The position numbers were made by a program, and so were the translations under genes. Below are positions 45,278 to 53,624 of a stretch of DNA of 64,000 bases, piece by piece. This DNA is from Acidobacteriota bacterium (GTDB lineage: Bacteria > Acidobacteriota > Terriglobia > Versatilivoradales > Versatilivoraceae). The stretch covers positions 1-64,000 of the forward strand of contig JAPPDF010000001.1 in assembly GCA_028875575.1 (NCBI GenBank), given 5' to 3'. The notes beneath the pieces are model-generated. The model was given only the letters and a program-made list of their open reading frames with translations, searched no databases and was not told the origin of the DNA. Position 1 is the first letter of the stretch. Every line of letters starts with the position of its first letter.

Positions 45278-47214
45278 TGGAGGGCCCTAGCCTCAAAACA
45301 GAAGTCACCATTTGCACTCTTCAATCTGCTAATGTAGTCGACGGCAACAATGGGGCCACGCTGTCCAGGTTGTGCGAGATTCCAGCAAGTTTCGGGGTCA
45401 GTACTGCATTCGTTCACACTTAGTGAATAAGGCCCGCGCAACAATTCAAAATCGTTACCTGGCCAGCGGCCCTGATCTCCTATAGCAAGTAAAGGTGTAC
45501 TACCGACTTTGCCCCGAAGTTTATTCAAGACATTAGTTTTAGAAACGCCACCAGCGACTACGTCGATTGAGTGGCTTGAACGGAACACGCGCAAATCCGA
45601 CGCTTCAATAGCCATAAAAATTTGCAGAACAATTTCCCAAAAACGGTTCAATGATCTAGTGTGCGTTGGTTCCAGCGTGATCTGGAAACGGCGATCAGTC
45701 TGTTTCACCCATCGGCTCAGCTCGGGTGTTGACCGGAAGGCCGCCGCAATGCTGGTCAGGCTGTCACAAGGTGTTTCGCCGCTATCTGGAACATCGTCGT
45801 CGCACAATTCCGCAATCTCAGCTCCATTGTAATAACCCACAATGACCCGTTTCCAGAGCGAGCAAGGGAGGCACGTTTGGAGGTCACGTCTCACGGATGC
45901 ACCACGACCCGTTGCTATGCCAATCCAAGCTCCCTCCTCTAGAAGTCGAACGAGTTCCTTACCTACTTCATATTTTGGTGGCCGCAAGCGATCACGAGCC
46001 TCTATGAGCGTGCCATCATAGTCCAACACGACACCAGCGAAACGCCTATTGAGAAGGCGAGTACGGAACGTGTCAAGACAAGTTTTCCAATGTACCAGTT
46101 CGCCTGTGTCCCTGAGACGGTCCAGTGGCATACCGCTCTTTCGCGAAATGGCGGCGAGGTCGCGCGCAGGTAAACGTTTTTCCAAGGATTCTTGTGCGCT
46201 CGGCAGTGCCAACCTGTAGAGTTTCCGCCCGAATTCCGGCACACCTGGACGCCCAGGATCAATCCCCCGTGATTTTCCCGCCCAACCACAGATTTTTAGT
46301 GCGGCAACAAGCGAGAGCAGTGCCGATGCACTTGAATTGCCTGGTAATGTCAGTCGAGCCTGCGGAATCTCAGCCGGGATCAAGTCAAGCGTCCGTTCTG
46401 CGAGTGGACGATCCGCATCCGTTACGAAGGCCATTACGGCGCTAAACTGTCCGCACTTCGCAAGCCAGTGATGCCGTCCATGCGCAAAATTTCGGTAGTC
46501 TGCAATTTGAATATTTCCGATCGCAGCCTCCGTAAACTTGGATTCGAGATCGATAGCTCCGATCCGTGTTGAAGGCCCGTAAAGAACTAGAGTCGTGGGC
46601 CGCTTCCAAAGCGGTATCGTTTGCCTTTGCCATTCTTCGGAAATTCTCGATAACGGTGAGACGGTTGTTCGAACAAGACCTGCCGTTACCTTCCATTGTT
46701 CCTTGGAATCGAACTCCTCCATGTAAGCACGTGCGATCAGTGCCGTGAACCCGAGCAATGAATTCGTAGCAAGAAAGCCATCTTTGCCTGTTGGTGTCGG
46801 AAAGAGCAAGAAATCCGCGAATGGGTGAGCTCGGCAAAGCATCTCCAGACGACTTTCAACACGTCCACACAGCACAGCAATCTGACACGGTTCGCGCCGG
46901 ATCAGTATTCGCGCCGCAGCGAGAACGTCAACGTTGTTCCCGCCAGCGGACAAAAGCCAGTGTGAGACTCCAGAATTTAGTGGGTCACAGATGGCCTCTA
47001 TCGGAGTAGCAACCGCTGCAATTTGTCGGGTATAGAGTTGATGGAAATAGCAAAGAGCATGAGCTGTTGTAAGCGATCCACCGGAACCGATCGCCCGTAA
47101 TGGCAATTGGCTCGCACTCTGGATAACCGTTCGAATCGGACGAATGTCAGTTTGAGTCGCCCAAGCGAACGTCTCCGGGAACTTCGCCATTTCATTTTCG
47201 TAGATTCTTGCCAT
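45274..47214 (-). CDS. SIS-HAD fusion protein, first gene of island 1 operon
   Basis: 646 residues. Residues 38-310 form a double SIS (sugar isomerase) region: AIGSGGSLTTA (41-51), LSAGGNNVD (88-96), and a second lobe with the Glu and HGRH (245-248) typical of the GlmS isomerase/AgaS group. Residues 392-646 are a HAD phosphatase: DYDGTL (398-403, nucleophile Asp398), ATGRG (434-438), Lys559 and GDQGRWPGND (579-588), closest in style to Cof/trehalose-phosphatase types. The fusion would bind or isomerise a phosphosugar and remove a phosphate. It leads the minus-strand operon and sits just after an 8-bp inverted repeat. Confidence 0.88.
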   Translation of the reverse strand: MARIYENEMAKFPETFAWATQTDIRPIRTVIQSASQLPLRAIGSGGSLTTAHALCYFHQLYTRQIAAVATPIEAICDPLNSGVSHWLLSAGGNNVDVLAAARILIRREPCQIAVLCGRVESRLEMLCRAHPFADFLLFPTPTGKDGFLATNSLLGFTALIARAYMEEFDSKEQWKVTAGLVRTTVSPLSRISEEWQRQTIPLWKRPTTLVLYGPSTRIGAIDLESKFTEAAIGNIQIADYRNFAHGRHHWLAKCGQFSAVMAFVTDADRPLAERTLDLIPAEIPQARLTLPGNSSASALLSLVAALKICGWAGKSRGIDPGRPGVPEFGRKLYRLALPSAQESLEKRLPARDLAAISRKSGMPLDRLRDTGELVHWKTCLDTFRTRLLNRRFAGVVLDYDGTLIEARDRLRPPKYEVGKELVRLLEEGAWIGIATGRGASVRRDLQTCLPCSLWKRVIVGYYNGAEIAELCDDDVPDSGETPCDSLTSIAAAFRSTPELSRWVKQTDRRFQITLEPTHTRSLNRFWEIVLQIFMAIEASDLRVFRSSHSIDVVAGGVSKTNVLNKLRGKVGSTPLLAIGDQGRWPGNDFELLRGPYSLSVNECSTDPETCWNLAQPGQRGPIVAVDYISRLKSANGDFCFEARALQ

Positions 47215-47236
47215 TTACTTTCTTGTTCAGTTCAGC

Positions 47237-47257
47237 AGTCCTTTGACATAAAGGACT
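47237..47257 (-). promoter_or_regulatory. Perfect inverted repeat ahead of the island 1 operon
   Basis: Arms AGTCCTTT (47237-47244) and AAAGGACT (47250-47257) with a 5-base spacer, 22 bp upstream of the SIS-HAD ATG. It could be a repressor operator or a short RNA hairpin controlling the operon. No poly-T follows in the operon direction, so a terminator is unlikely. Confidence 0.5.
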
Positions 47258-47661
47258 CAGGCTAGAGTTAGGAATGATCAGAAAGCGATCGCATGAATCC
47301 TAACCACAGAAAACTTACTGAACTACACAGCAACAGTATTTAACTGACGGTTTCCCTGGTAGAGAGGGTTAATTACGCTGCCTTCCGCGTTTATACATTG
47401 GAGTCTTCGGGGACTTCAGAGCCATCTCTTGCGCTCTGCTTCTGAAGGAATCCCAAAAAGCTTGCCTCAAACGCTGAGTGAAACTCCCTCGGCATGGAGT
47501 TAACCCACTCGTGTGCCAAGATGGTCTTTGGCTAGATCCTGAAACTAGCCTCCGCCAAGAACATAAATCTTGGCCTAGGGACAATAGAGATGGGAAAACC
47601 AATTGGGGTCACCAGGACTCGCGAACGGTTGGCCGGGATTATTGGCCTTCCATGTGCACCC
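47258..47661. other. Non-coding spacer between island operon and antitoxin gene
   Basis: About 400 bp, no convincing gene and no repeat found. A promoter for the operon should lie here, but I see no pair of good hexamers. Confidence 0.4.
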
Positions 47662-47940
47662 TCACGCGGGATCGAAGCTGATCCGCAGGCGAGTCTTGGT
47701 TGCCTGCGCGATTTTGTCCAAGGTTCTTGTTGATGGTCGGGTGCGGCCACTCTCTAGGCGAGCCACGACGGATTGCGTTGTATTCATTCGTTGGGCAAGT
47801 TCTGCTTGAGTGAGCTTTGCGCGTGTACGGGCCTCAATGAGGGAGCGGGAGATCTCAAGTTCCGGGCCAAGTCGGTCGTAGGCTTTACGGTATTCCGTAT
47901 CCTCGCTCCACTTCTTATGTAGATCGACCACCTTGCTCAT
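47662..47940 (-). CDS. XRE-family antitoxin
   Basis: 92 residues. The C-terminal half is an HTH (LTQAELAQRMNTTQSVVARLESGRTRPSTRTLDKIA), the N-terminal half a helical dimer/toxin-binding region (SEDTEYRKAYDRLGPEL). This build matches antitoxins that follow RelE/HigB-type toxins with the core VxGRxGIARAxYV. The ATG at 47940 has GAGAGGT 6 bases upstream; the longer frame to 47970 is the relic of the toxin's 3' end, which is in the same frame. The gene is intact while its toxin partner is broken. Confidence 0.87.
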   Translation of the reverse strand: MSKVVDLHKKWSEDTEYRKAYDRLGPELEISRSLIEARTRAKLTQAELAQRMNTTQSVVARLESGRTRPSTRTLDKIAQATKTRLRISFDPA

Positions 47941-48261
47941 TTCGTGACCTCTCCGGCGCCTCAGCGCCAATTCGATCCCTCGTCAGGGTGTACTTACGGT
48001 CTTCTTCACGATAACACTCACCGCCACGCCACGTATTCCCTTGGAGGAAACATACACGGCTCGCGCTATTCCACTCCGGCCGTTCACTCCTATTTCCCAT
48101 AGAAGGCCAGTTAAATGCTTGAAATGCGGACCACTCATCCTTTCGAGGGCGGTTGACTCTGTCAATTCGTAGATTCGTAAAAATCTCACCCGCAAAACGA
48201 CCGGCAACGAATGAAGTTCCTTGTCCACGATTGCGTTCAGAGTCTAGACATTCCACTCCAT
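47941..48261 (-). pseudogene. RelE/HigB-type toxin with two in-frame stop codons
   Basis: In one frame the minus strand reads MEWNV, stop (TAG, 48244-48246), TLNAIVDKELHSLP..., PHFKHLTGLLWEIGVNGRSGIARAVYV..., VIVKKTVSTP, stop (TGA, 47983-47985), RGIELALRRRRG, then directly into the antitoxin ATG. The parts before the first and after the second stop look like the normal N-terminus and C-terminal helix of this toxin family, so both stops are probably nonsense mutations. The remaining open frame (GTG 48228 to 47983, 81 residues) lacks the first strand and last helix. A tolerated loss of toxin beside a kept antitoxin fits decay. Recoding at both stops is unlikely. Confidence 0.75.
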
Positions 48262-48273
48262 TGGACGTTCAAC

Positions 48274-48293
48274 TTATAGCATATTTGCTATAA
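48274..48293 (-). promoter_or_regulatory. Palindromic operator candidate of the broken TA locus
   Basis: TTATAGCA and TGCTATAA arms (48274-48293, 20 bp, one central position off symmetry), 13 bp upstream of the original toxin ATG. It contains TATA-rich -10-like sequence. Likely binding site of the XRE antitoxin; predicted only. Confidence 0.5.
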
Positions 48294-48508
48294 ACACAAT
48301 GATATGTGCGCAAAATTGCGAGTCCGTATTTTCGTCCCCACGACTCCATCATGGTGCACAATTTCGTTCTGCAGTGCGCAAGGCTTAGAGGTGTCCGCCG
48401 CATCGGGATGCCTCCGGTCACAAAGGGACGGAGTTTCAATTATAGTGTACCGGGCGCTGGTTCTCTGTGCCTGGAAACGGAGGGCCGCCCTCGACCTTGG
48501 GAAGCACC

Positions 48509-49480
48509 ATGAAAACCATTCGCCGAATCCTTCTGATCGTCAGCACGGCACTGCTGGCGTTCGCCGTCTCCCTGCCCGCCACCGCCCCGGCCGGCAAGCG
48601 CATGGTGTTTGGGGGCGGTCCGGCGGGAGGCACATTCCAGATCGTGGCCAATGCCATTCAGACCTTCGGCCCGATCAAGGAGTCGCCGGACTACACCATC
48701 AAGGCCCAATCCTCTGCCGGGTCGCTGGAGAACCTGCGCAAGATCGATCGGGGCAGGATGCAGTTCGGGGTGGTCTACTCCGGGCATGTCTACCTGGGGC
48801 GCCATGGCCAACTGAAAAATGACGGTCGCACCTACCAGGACGTGCTCGCGGTCGCTTCCCTGTACGGAGCGCCGGCGCAACTGGTGGTGCGCAAGGGATC
48901 GGGAATCCGGGGTGTCAGGGATCTGGCCGGCAGGAAGGTCGGCGTGGGGAACGCGGGCTCCGGCGCCTTCGCCAACTGCGAGCTGTTCTTTAGCCACATG
49001 GGGATTTGGCACGGGATCGAGCGCAACGCCATGGGCTACAACGATGCGGCCGCCGCTTTCGGCAACCGCCAACTGGACGCCTTTTGGCTGTTCACCGCCC
49101 TCCCCAGCGGCGCCGTGATGCTGGCGGCCCAGACGAACGATATTGCCCTGGTCGATCTGGCAGCGGAGGCCAAGAAGAGTGGCTTCTTCGACAAGTATCC
49201 CTACTTCTCAACGGGTGCCATTCCCGCCGGCACCTATCGGGGCGTCGATCGAGCGGTTTCATCGTTTCAGGACTCCGCGCTCTGGGTAGCCAACGCCAGG
49301 GTCCCGGCCGACGTGGTCTACGACCTGCTCTCCAAGGTTTACACCGAAGCGGGGCTCGCTTACCTGCGAAGCCAGAAAGAGACCTTCAAGCACATGAGCG
49401 TCCGGAACGGGATCAAGGGTGTGGTGACTCCTCTCCACCCCGGTGCGGAAAGGTTCTGGGAGGGGCAGGGCCTTTTCTGA
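48509..49480 (+). CDS. TAXI-family TRAP transporter solute-binding protein
   Basis: 323 residues. Signal peptide (IRRILLIVSTALLAFAVSLPATA), then the TAXI hallmark GGGPAGGTFQIVANAI at 36-51 and GVGNAGSGAF in the middle. Binds an organic acid (glutamate- or dicarboxylate-like in studied cases) in the periplasm and hands it to the fused permease 106 bp downstream. The ATG at 48509 heads the signal peptide; an open frame continues upstream without family sequence. Returns to high GC, so it lies outside island 1. Confidence 0.92.
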   Translation: MKTIRRILLIVSTALLAFAVSLPATAPAGKRMVFGGGPAGGTFQIVANAIQTFGPIKESPDYTIKAQSSAGSLENLRKIDRGRMQFGVVYSGHVYLGRHGQLKNDGRTYQDVLAVASLYGAPAQLVVRKGSGIRGVRDLAGRKVGVGNAGSGAFANCELFFSHMGIWHGIERNAMGYNDAAAAFGNRQLDAFWLFTALPSGAVMLAAQTNDIALVDLAAEAKKSGFFDKYPYFSTGAIPAGTYRGVDRAVSSFQDSALWVANARVPADVVYDLLSKVYTEAGLAYLRSQKETFKHMSVRNGIKGVVTPLHPGAERFWEGQGLF

Positions 49481-49586
49481 ATCCGGCCCGCGGGGAGAAA
49501 TTCCACCCTTGCCGTAGGGTGCGTTCCGTGAATGCCGGCAGTGCGCCGGGCTCGCCTCCCCCCTCCGTCCTCGCTAAAATATCGGG

Positions 49587-51311
49587 ATGTTCGAGAAGCT
49601 GAACCGGGTCGAGCGATGGATCTTCGATATCCTCTCGCTGGCCCTGGTGGTCTTCTACTCCTACTCCGCCGTCCTTGATCCTGCCGCAACCCAGTTTCAC
49701 CGCGGAATCTACATCGTCATCACCTACGTCCTGGTGTTCCTCCTCTACCGGTCGAAATCCGGCCTGGGAAGATCAGTCGACTATCTGCTGATCGCCGGGT
49801 CCGTCGTCTGCATCGGCTACTGGATGTGGAACTTCGAGGCCATCAACTACCGGGTCGGCGCCGAAACCGACCTGGATCAGTGGATCGCCATGGCGGGGGT
49901 TCTGCTGGGAATCGAACTGGCGCGGCGGGTGGTGGGGAACGCCTTCGTCATCCTAGCCGCCGTCATGCTGATCTACGGTGTTTACGGGGACTACGCACCC
50001 GAGATCATCTCTCATGCCGGCGACACCTTCCCCGAACTCTGCACCAGCATCTTCTACAAGAGCGACGGCGTATTCGGCATCATGGCCAACGTCCTGGCCA
50101 CCTACGTGATCCTGTTCGTCATTTTCGGAGCCTTTCTGGAAGCCAGCGGAGCCCAGCGCTTTTTCGTCGACTTTCCGCTGGCGGCGGTGGGGCACAGAAT
50201 CGGCGGACCGGCCAAGGTGTCGGTGATCGCAAGCGGCCTGTTCGGGTCCATTTCCGGCAGCGCCATCGCCAACACGGTTTCCACCGGCAGCTTCACCATC
50301 CCCATGATGAAGAAAGCCGGCTTCAAGCCGCATGTGGCTGGCGGCATCGAGTCGGCGGCTTCCATCGGCGGCATGTTCATGCCCCCCATCATGGGCGCGG
50401 GCGGCTTCATCATGGCCGAGCTCACCGGCGAGCCCTACTCCACCATCATGCTGGTGGCCGTCTTTCCGGCCCTGATGTACTTCTTCAGCGTCTTCGTGAT
50501 GGCGCACTACGAGGCCAGGCGCCATGGTATCCGGGGCGATAAGTCGCCGGTTGGCGCCGGGCAGATCTTCAGGCAGGGCTGGTTCTACAGCCTGCCTCTG
50601 GGAGTCATCACGGTGCTGATGCTGGCGGGCTATTCCCCGGGTTATGCAGCCATCCTGGGGCTGGTCGCCTGTATCGGGGTGAGTTGGCTGCGCAGAGACA
50701 CCAGGATCGGTCCCAAACGCTTCCTGGAGGCTGCGCGCACGGGAGCCCAAAACAGTCTCAAGATCGGCGCCACCGTGGGCGTCATCGGCATCATCATTGG
50801 CGTGCTGACCTACAGCGGGCTGGTGCTCACCTTCGCCGATATCGTGATCGCGCTGGCGGACGGCAAGCTCTGGCTGACCATTCTGCTCATCGCACTGGCC
50901 TCGCTGATCCTGGGCATGGGAGTGCCGGTCACCGCCGCCTACCTGATCACCGCGGTGGTGGCCGTGCCTCCCCTGACCGAACTGGGCGTCAGCCCGATCG
51001 CGGCCCACATGATCGTCTACTGGCTGTCCCAGGATTCCAACATCACCCCGCCGGTATGCATTGCGGCCTTCACCGGAGCCGCCATCGCCAAGGCCAACAT
51101 GTGGAAGACCGCCTTTTCCGCCTTCAAGTTCGCCAAGTTTCTCTACCTGGCGCCGTTTCTGTTCGGCTACGTTCCTGCCTTCTCCCTGGAGGGAAGCACC
51201 TACGACATCGCGGTCGCCTTCCTGCTGATCGCCGTCGGAACCTGGGGCTATGCCCGGCTGCTGAGCGCGATCAGGCTCGAAGGGTTCAGCTTTCGGTCAG
51301 TGGATAGCTGA
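49587..51311 (+). CDS. TRAP transporter fused permease (DctQM type)
   Basis: 574 residues. Roughly 4 N-terminal spans correspond to the small DctQ part, and about 12 further spans to the large DctM part. The family pattern GSISGSAIANTVSTGSFTIP, SIGGMFMPPIMGAGGF and LGMGVPVTAAYLI is clear. Uses a sodium or proton gradient to import the solute brought by the TAXI protein. The fused form is the usual partner of TAXI binding proteins. Two-gene + strand operon. Substrate undetermined. Confidence 0.93.
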   Translation: MFEKLNRVERWIFDILSLALVVFYSYSAVLDPAATQFHRGIYIVITYVLVFLLYRSKSGLGRSVDYLLIAGSVVCIGYWMWNFEAINYRVGAETDLDQWIAMAGVLLGIELARRVVGNAFVILAAVMLIYGVYGDYAPEIISHAGDTFPELCTSIFYKSDGVFGIMANVLATYVILFVIFGAFLEASGAQRFFVDFPLAAVGHRIGGPAKVSVIASGLFGSISGSAIANTVSTGSFTIPMMKKAGFKPHVAGGIESAASIGGMFMPPIMGAGGFIMAELTGEPYSTIMLVAVFPALMYFFSVFVMAHYEARRHGIRGDKSPVGAGQIFRQGWFYSLPLGVITVLMLAGYSPGYAAILGLVACIGVSWLRRDTRIGPKRFLEAARTGAQNSLKIGATVGVIGIIIGVLTYSGLVLTFADIVIALADGKLWLTILLIALASLILGMGVPVTAAYLITAVVAVPPLTELGVSPIAAHMIVYWLSQDSNITPPVCIAAFTGAAIAKANMWKTAFSAFKFAKFLYLAPFLFGYVPAFSLEGSTYDIAVAFLLIAVGTWGYARLLSAIRLEGFSFRSVDS

Positions 51312-51441
51312 TTGGAGGCAGCGGAATTAGGTGGCGGGCATGGCCCTGAGCGGAAATGTCAGGGTTCCCAGAGGTTTCACGGCTGCCTGTGGGTTGCGAA
51401 GGGGGTGCCCCACTTGTTAGGGCTTTGACCTGCGGGCGATC

Positions 51442-52209
51442 TTATTCGGGAGCTTTTTCCTGACGTTTGATGGTCAGAGGAGTGGACTGCCCCGACTGCT
51501 TCCAGTGGCCGACGATTTCGGACCCGTCCGGACTGAGCGTTCCTTTGAAGGATGCGCGCGGTCGGTCGAACCTGAGCCGAACGGAGTTGTCCTTGAACCG
51601 TATCCGCGAAAGTCTCAATCCCATCGCCCCTTGATCCAGGCTATCGAGCGTCCCGGTGAAGTCTCCTTCCTGGTCCTGATCGATCCTGAAGAGCAACCGC
51701 AAACTGATCTGCGCGATCTCCAGGCGACCGAACCAGATCCCGGCCAGGCCCTCGCCCGGCACCCCTTGGATGGGTGGCGGAGGAGGCTTCCGGGCCGCGA
51801 CCTTCGCCGGGTCGACGTCACCGGTTCGTTCGAGCTTGAAAGGAAGGCGGGCGGCCCCCTGGCTGAAGGTGCCGTAGAGTTGCCGGCCGTCTTCGGAGAG
51901 TTTTCCGTTGAATTGAGGAGCCCCCGGCACACCCTCCATTGAGAACGACGCCCGGTCCCCTCTCACTCTCACGTTCGAGAGAAGGAATTCCGACAGCCCC
52001 TGCACCGGAATGCTGATCTTGCCGGCCCAGACTCCCTCTGGAGTAGGGGCATGATCAACGATGACTCCCAAGGCCTGACCGGGCGTCTCGATCGCCCCCT
52101 CCCAACGGCCCTGTCCCGCAGGTGTCGATTGCTGGGCATGAAGGGATCCGTCCAGAGCGAAGAGCAGAAAGCAGACAAAAAGCACCAGCGGCTTTGCAGC
52201 AGAGTTCAT
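51442..52209 (-). CDS. Secreted protein with two tandem beta-rich domains
   Basis: 255 residues with a signal peptide (LVLFVCFLLFALDGSLHAQ). Two copies of a domain of about 95 residues follow: GRWEGAIETPGQALGVIVDH... QGAARLPFKLER (33-128) and GIWFGRLEIAQISLRLLFRI... GQSTPLTIKRQ (157-250). Each has a central DS/DQG-type turn (TLDSLDQGAMGLRLS in copy 2). Such domains are often seen N-terminal to alpha/beta hydrolases; here they stand alone without a catalytic domain, joined by a Pro-rich linker. Probably periplasmic binding role. It follows the DUF1761 gene by 18 bp on the same strand. Confidence 0.72.
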   Translation of the reverse strand: MNSAAKPLVLFVCFLLFALDGSLHAQQSTPAGQGRWEGAIETPGQALGVIVDHAPTPEGVWAGKISIPVQGLSEFLLSNVRVRGDRASFSMEGVPGAPQFNGKLSEDGRQLYGTFSQGAARLPFKLERTGDVDPAKVAARKPPPPPIQGVPGEGLAGIWFGRLEIAQISLRLLFRIDQDQEGDFTGTLDSLDQGAMGLRLSRIRFKDNSVRLRFDRPRASFKGTLSPDGSEIVGHWKQSGQSTPLTIKRQEKAPE

Positions 52210-52227
52210 GGATGACGTTCCTCGCCT

Positions 52228-52665
52228 TCAACTCCAGACGGCGATGACCACGGCCTGCCCCATCAGGGACACCCCGTTGTAGCCCAGGTTGAGCCAGAAG
52301 AGTCCCGCCTTGCGGCCCTCGTAGGCCCAGGACTGGTAGGAGACCGGCAGAACGAACGCGATGAGGGCCATCAGCGCCAGGTGGACGCCCACCATGGCGT
52401 TGCCGGCGCTGCCGGCCATCGAGGAGACGCTCTCGGGTCCACCCATCTGCGCGAAGAGCTGCGCAAGGATGAAGGCCGTGACCAGCGCCAGAACGAAGCT
52501 GGCTCCGTGGGTCTTCCACGGATTGAAATTCTTCCGGATCTCCTCTTCGGTGGTCTCCATGAGTGCCAGCCACCGCTTGCTGAACAGCGGGCCGTACCAA
52601 AGGAAGCCGACAATCATGGGAACGATTGCGGCCACCAGCACCGCCAGTAAATTGACATCATGCAT
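52228..52665 (-). CDS. DUF1761 family membrane protein
   Basis: 145 residues with four hydrophobic segments. The opening VNLLAVLVAAIVPMIVGFLWYGPLFSKRW and the later WLNLGYNGVSLMGQAVVIAVW match the small DUF1761 family, whose function is unknown. The ATG has GGAGGA 7 bases upstream. First gene of a two-gene unit with the secreted tandem-domain protein. Confidence 0.85.
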   Translation of the reverse strand: MHDVNLLAVLVAAIVPMIVGFLWYGPLFSKRWLALMETTEEEIRKNFNPWKTHGASFVLALVTAFILAQLFAQMGGPESVSSMAGSAGNAMVGVHLALMALIAFVLPVSYQSWAYEGRKAGLFWLNLGYNGVSLMGQAVVIAVWS

Positions 52666-52843
52666 GATCCTGTCCTCCTTGAGTCGTGGGATATGGGCAA
52701 GAATTACAAGGGCAGTATAGATGATGGGGCAAGGGCCAGGAAGCGCCTACCCCGGCAGCGTGAACCAGCGCGAAACCGGCTTCATTCCAAAGTTGGCTGC
52801 TGCTACACTACCGGGCAACCAACCGTCCCCGAGTTAACACACC

Positions 52844-53596
52844 ATGAAACGACACCTGAAAACCCTTCTTCCCATGTGTTTGCTGTGGCTGCCGGCTTGC
52901 AACATCACGGTCACCGACGGCACTTCGCCGACCGATCCTCCCGAACGGGGGCCACGCACCCAGCCGGGCACCACCATGGAGATCTATGCGCCCGAACAGC
53001 ACGAACTCTATGACGGGCGCTTCATCATCTCGGGAGCTCGCATCTACCAGGTGGGCACGCTGAACGACGAGAGCCCCTGGGACCATATGGGCAATGACGG
53101 ATCGAATCTGCGACCGGTCGAGGGCACGGCCAAGCTCGACGTCGACGAGATCAACAATACGGGAACGTTCCGCGCCGAGCTTGAACTTCCCGAAGGCAGC
53201 TACGTGATCGAACTCGAAGAATTCAAGGAATTCTCACCCTGCCAGGACGGCGGCATCGCGGCCTGGCTGTTCGAGCACGGAGATTCCGGCTGCGGGGATG
53301 CCTATTGGCCCAAGAGCGTTCTCTACGTGGCCGGGTGGGGGATCGGCTCCGCCACCTTGAACGGAAAGCCGCTCTACCGGGACTACCAGATTCACTTCAT
53401 GGTCACCCAGGGCATGCGGGATCGGAACCTGGTGGCTCACTATCCGCTGCAGGGGAAGAAGTCCCAGGCCGGCGCCGTCAATCCGGCCCTCCAGCAGTTG
53501 GATTTCTACATCCGCAGTCCCGAAACCAACGACGCCAATATTCCCAACCGCGAGGTGTTCGACCACTTCTTCGCGATGGAAGTGACCTGGAAATAG
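52844..53596 (+). CDS. Putative lipoprotein of unknown function
   Basis: 250 residues. A short signal peptide ends in the lipobox LPAC (Cys19), so the protein is probably lipid-anchored; a Pro/Thr-rich stretch follows. The rest is beta-rich with WDHMGNDGSNLRPVEGTAKLD and FDHFFAMEVTWK near the end, and cysteines at CQDGG and GCGDAY. I do not recognise the family. Alone on the + strand; its 3' end converges on the methyltransferase gene with a 28-bp gap. Confidence 0.75.
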   Translation: MKRHLKTLLPMCLLWLPACNITVTDGTSPTDPPERGPRTQPGTTMEIYAPEQHELYDGRFIISGARIYQVGTLNDESPWDHMGNDGSNLRPVEGTAKLDVDEINNTGTFRAELELPEGSYVIELEEFKEFSPCQDGGIAAWLFEHGDSGCGDAYWPKSVLYVAGWGIGSATLNGKPLYRDYQIHFMVTQGMRDRNLVAHYPLQGKKSQAGAVNPALQQLDFYIRSPETNDANIPNREVFDHFFAMEVTWK

Positions 53597-53624
53597 CCGG
53601 GCGAGGGTGCAACCCTGGGCTGTT

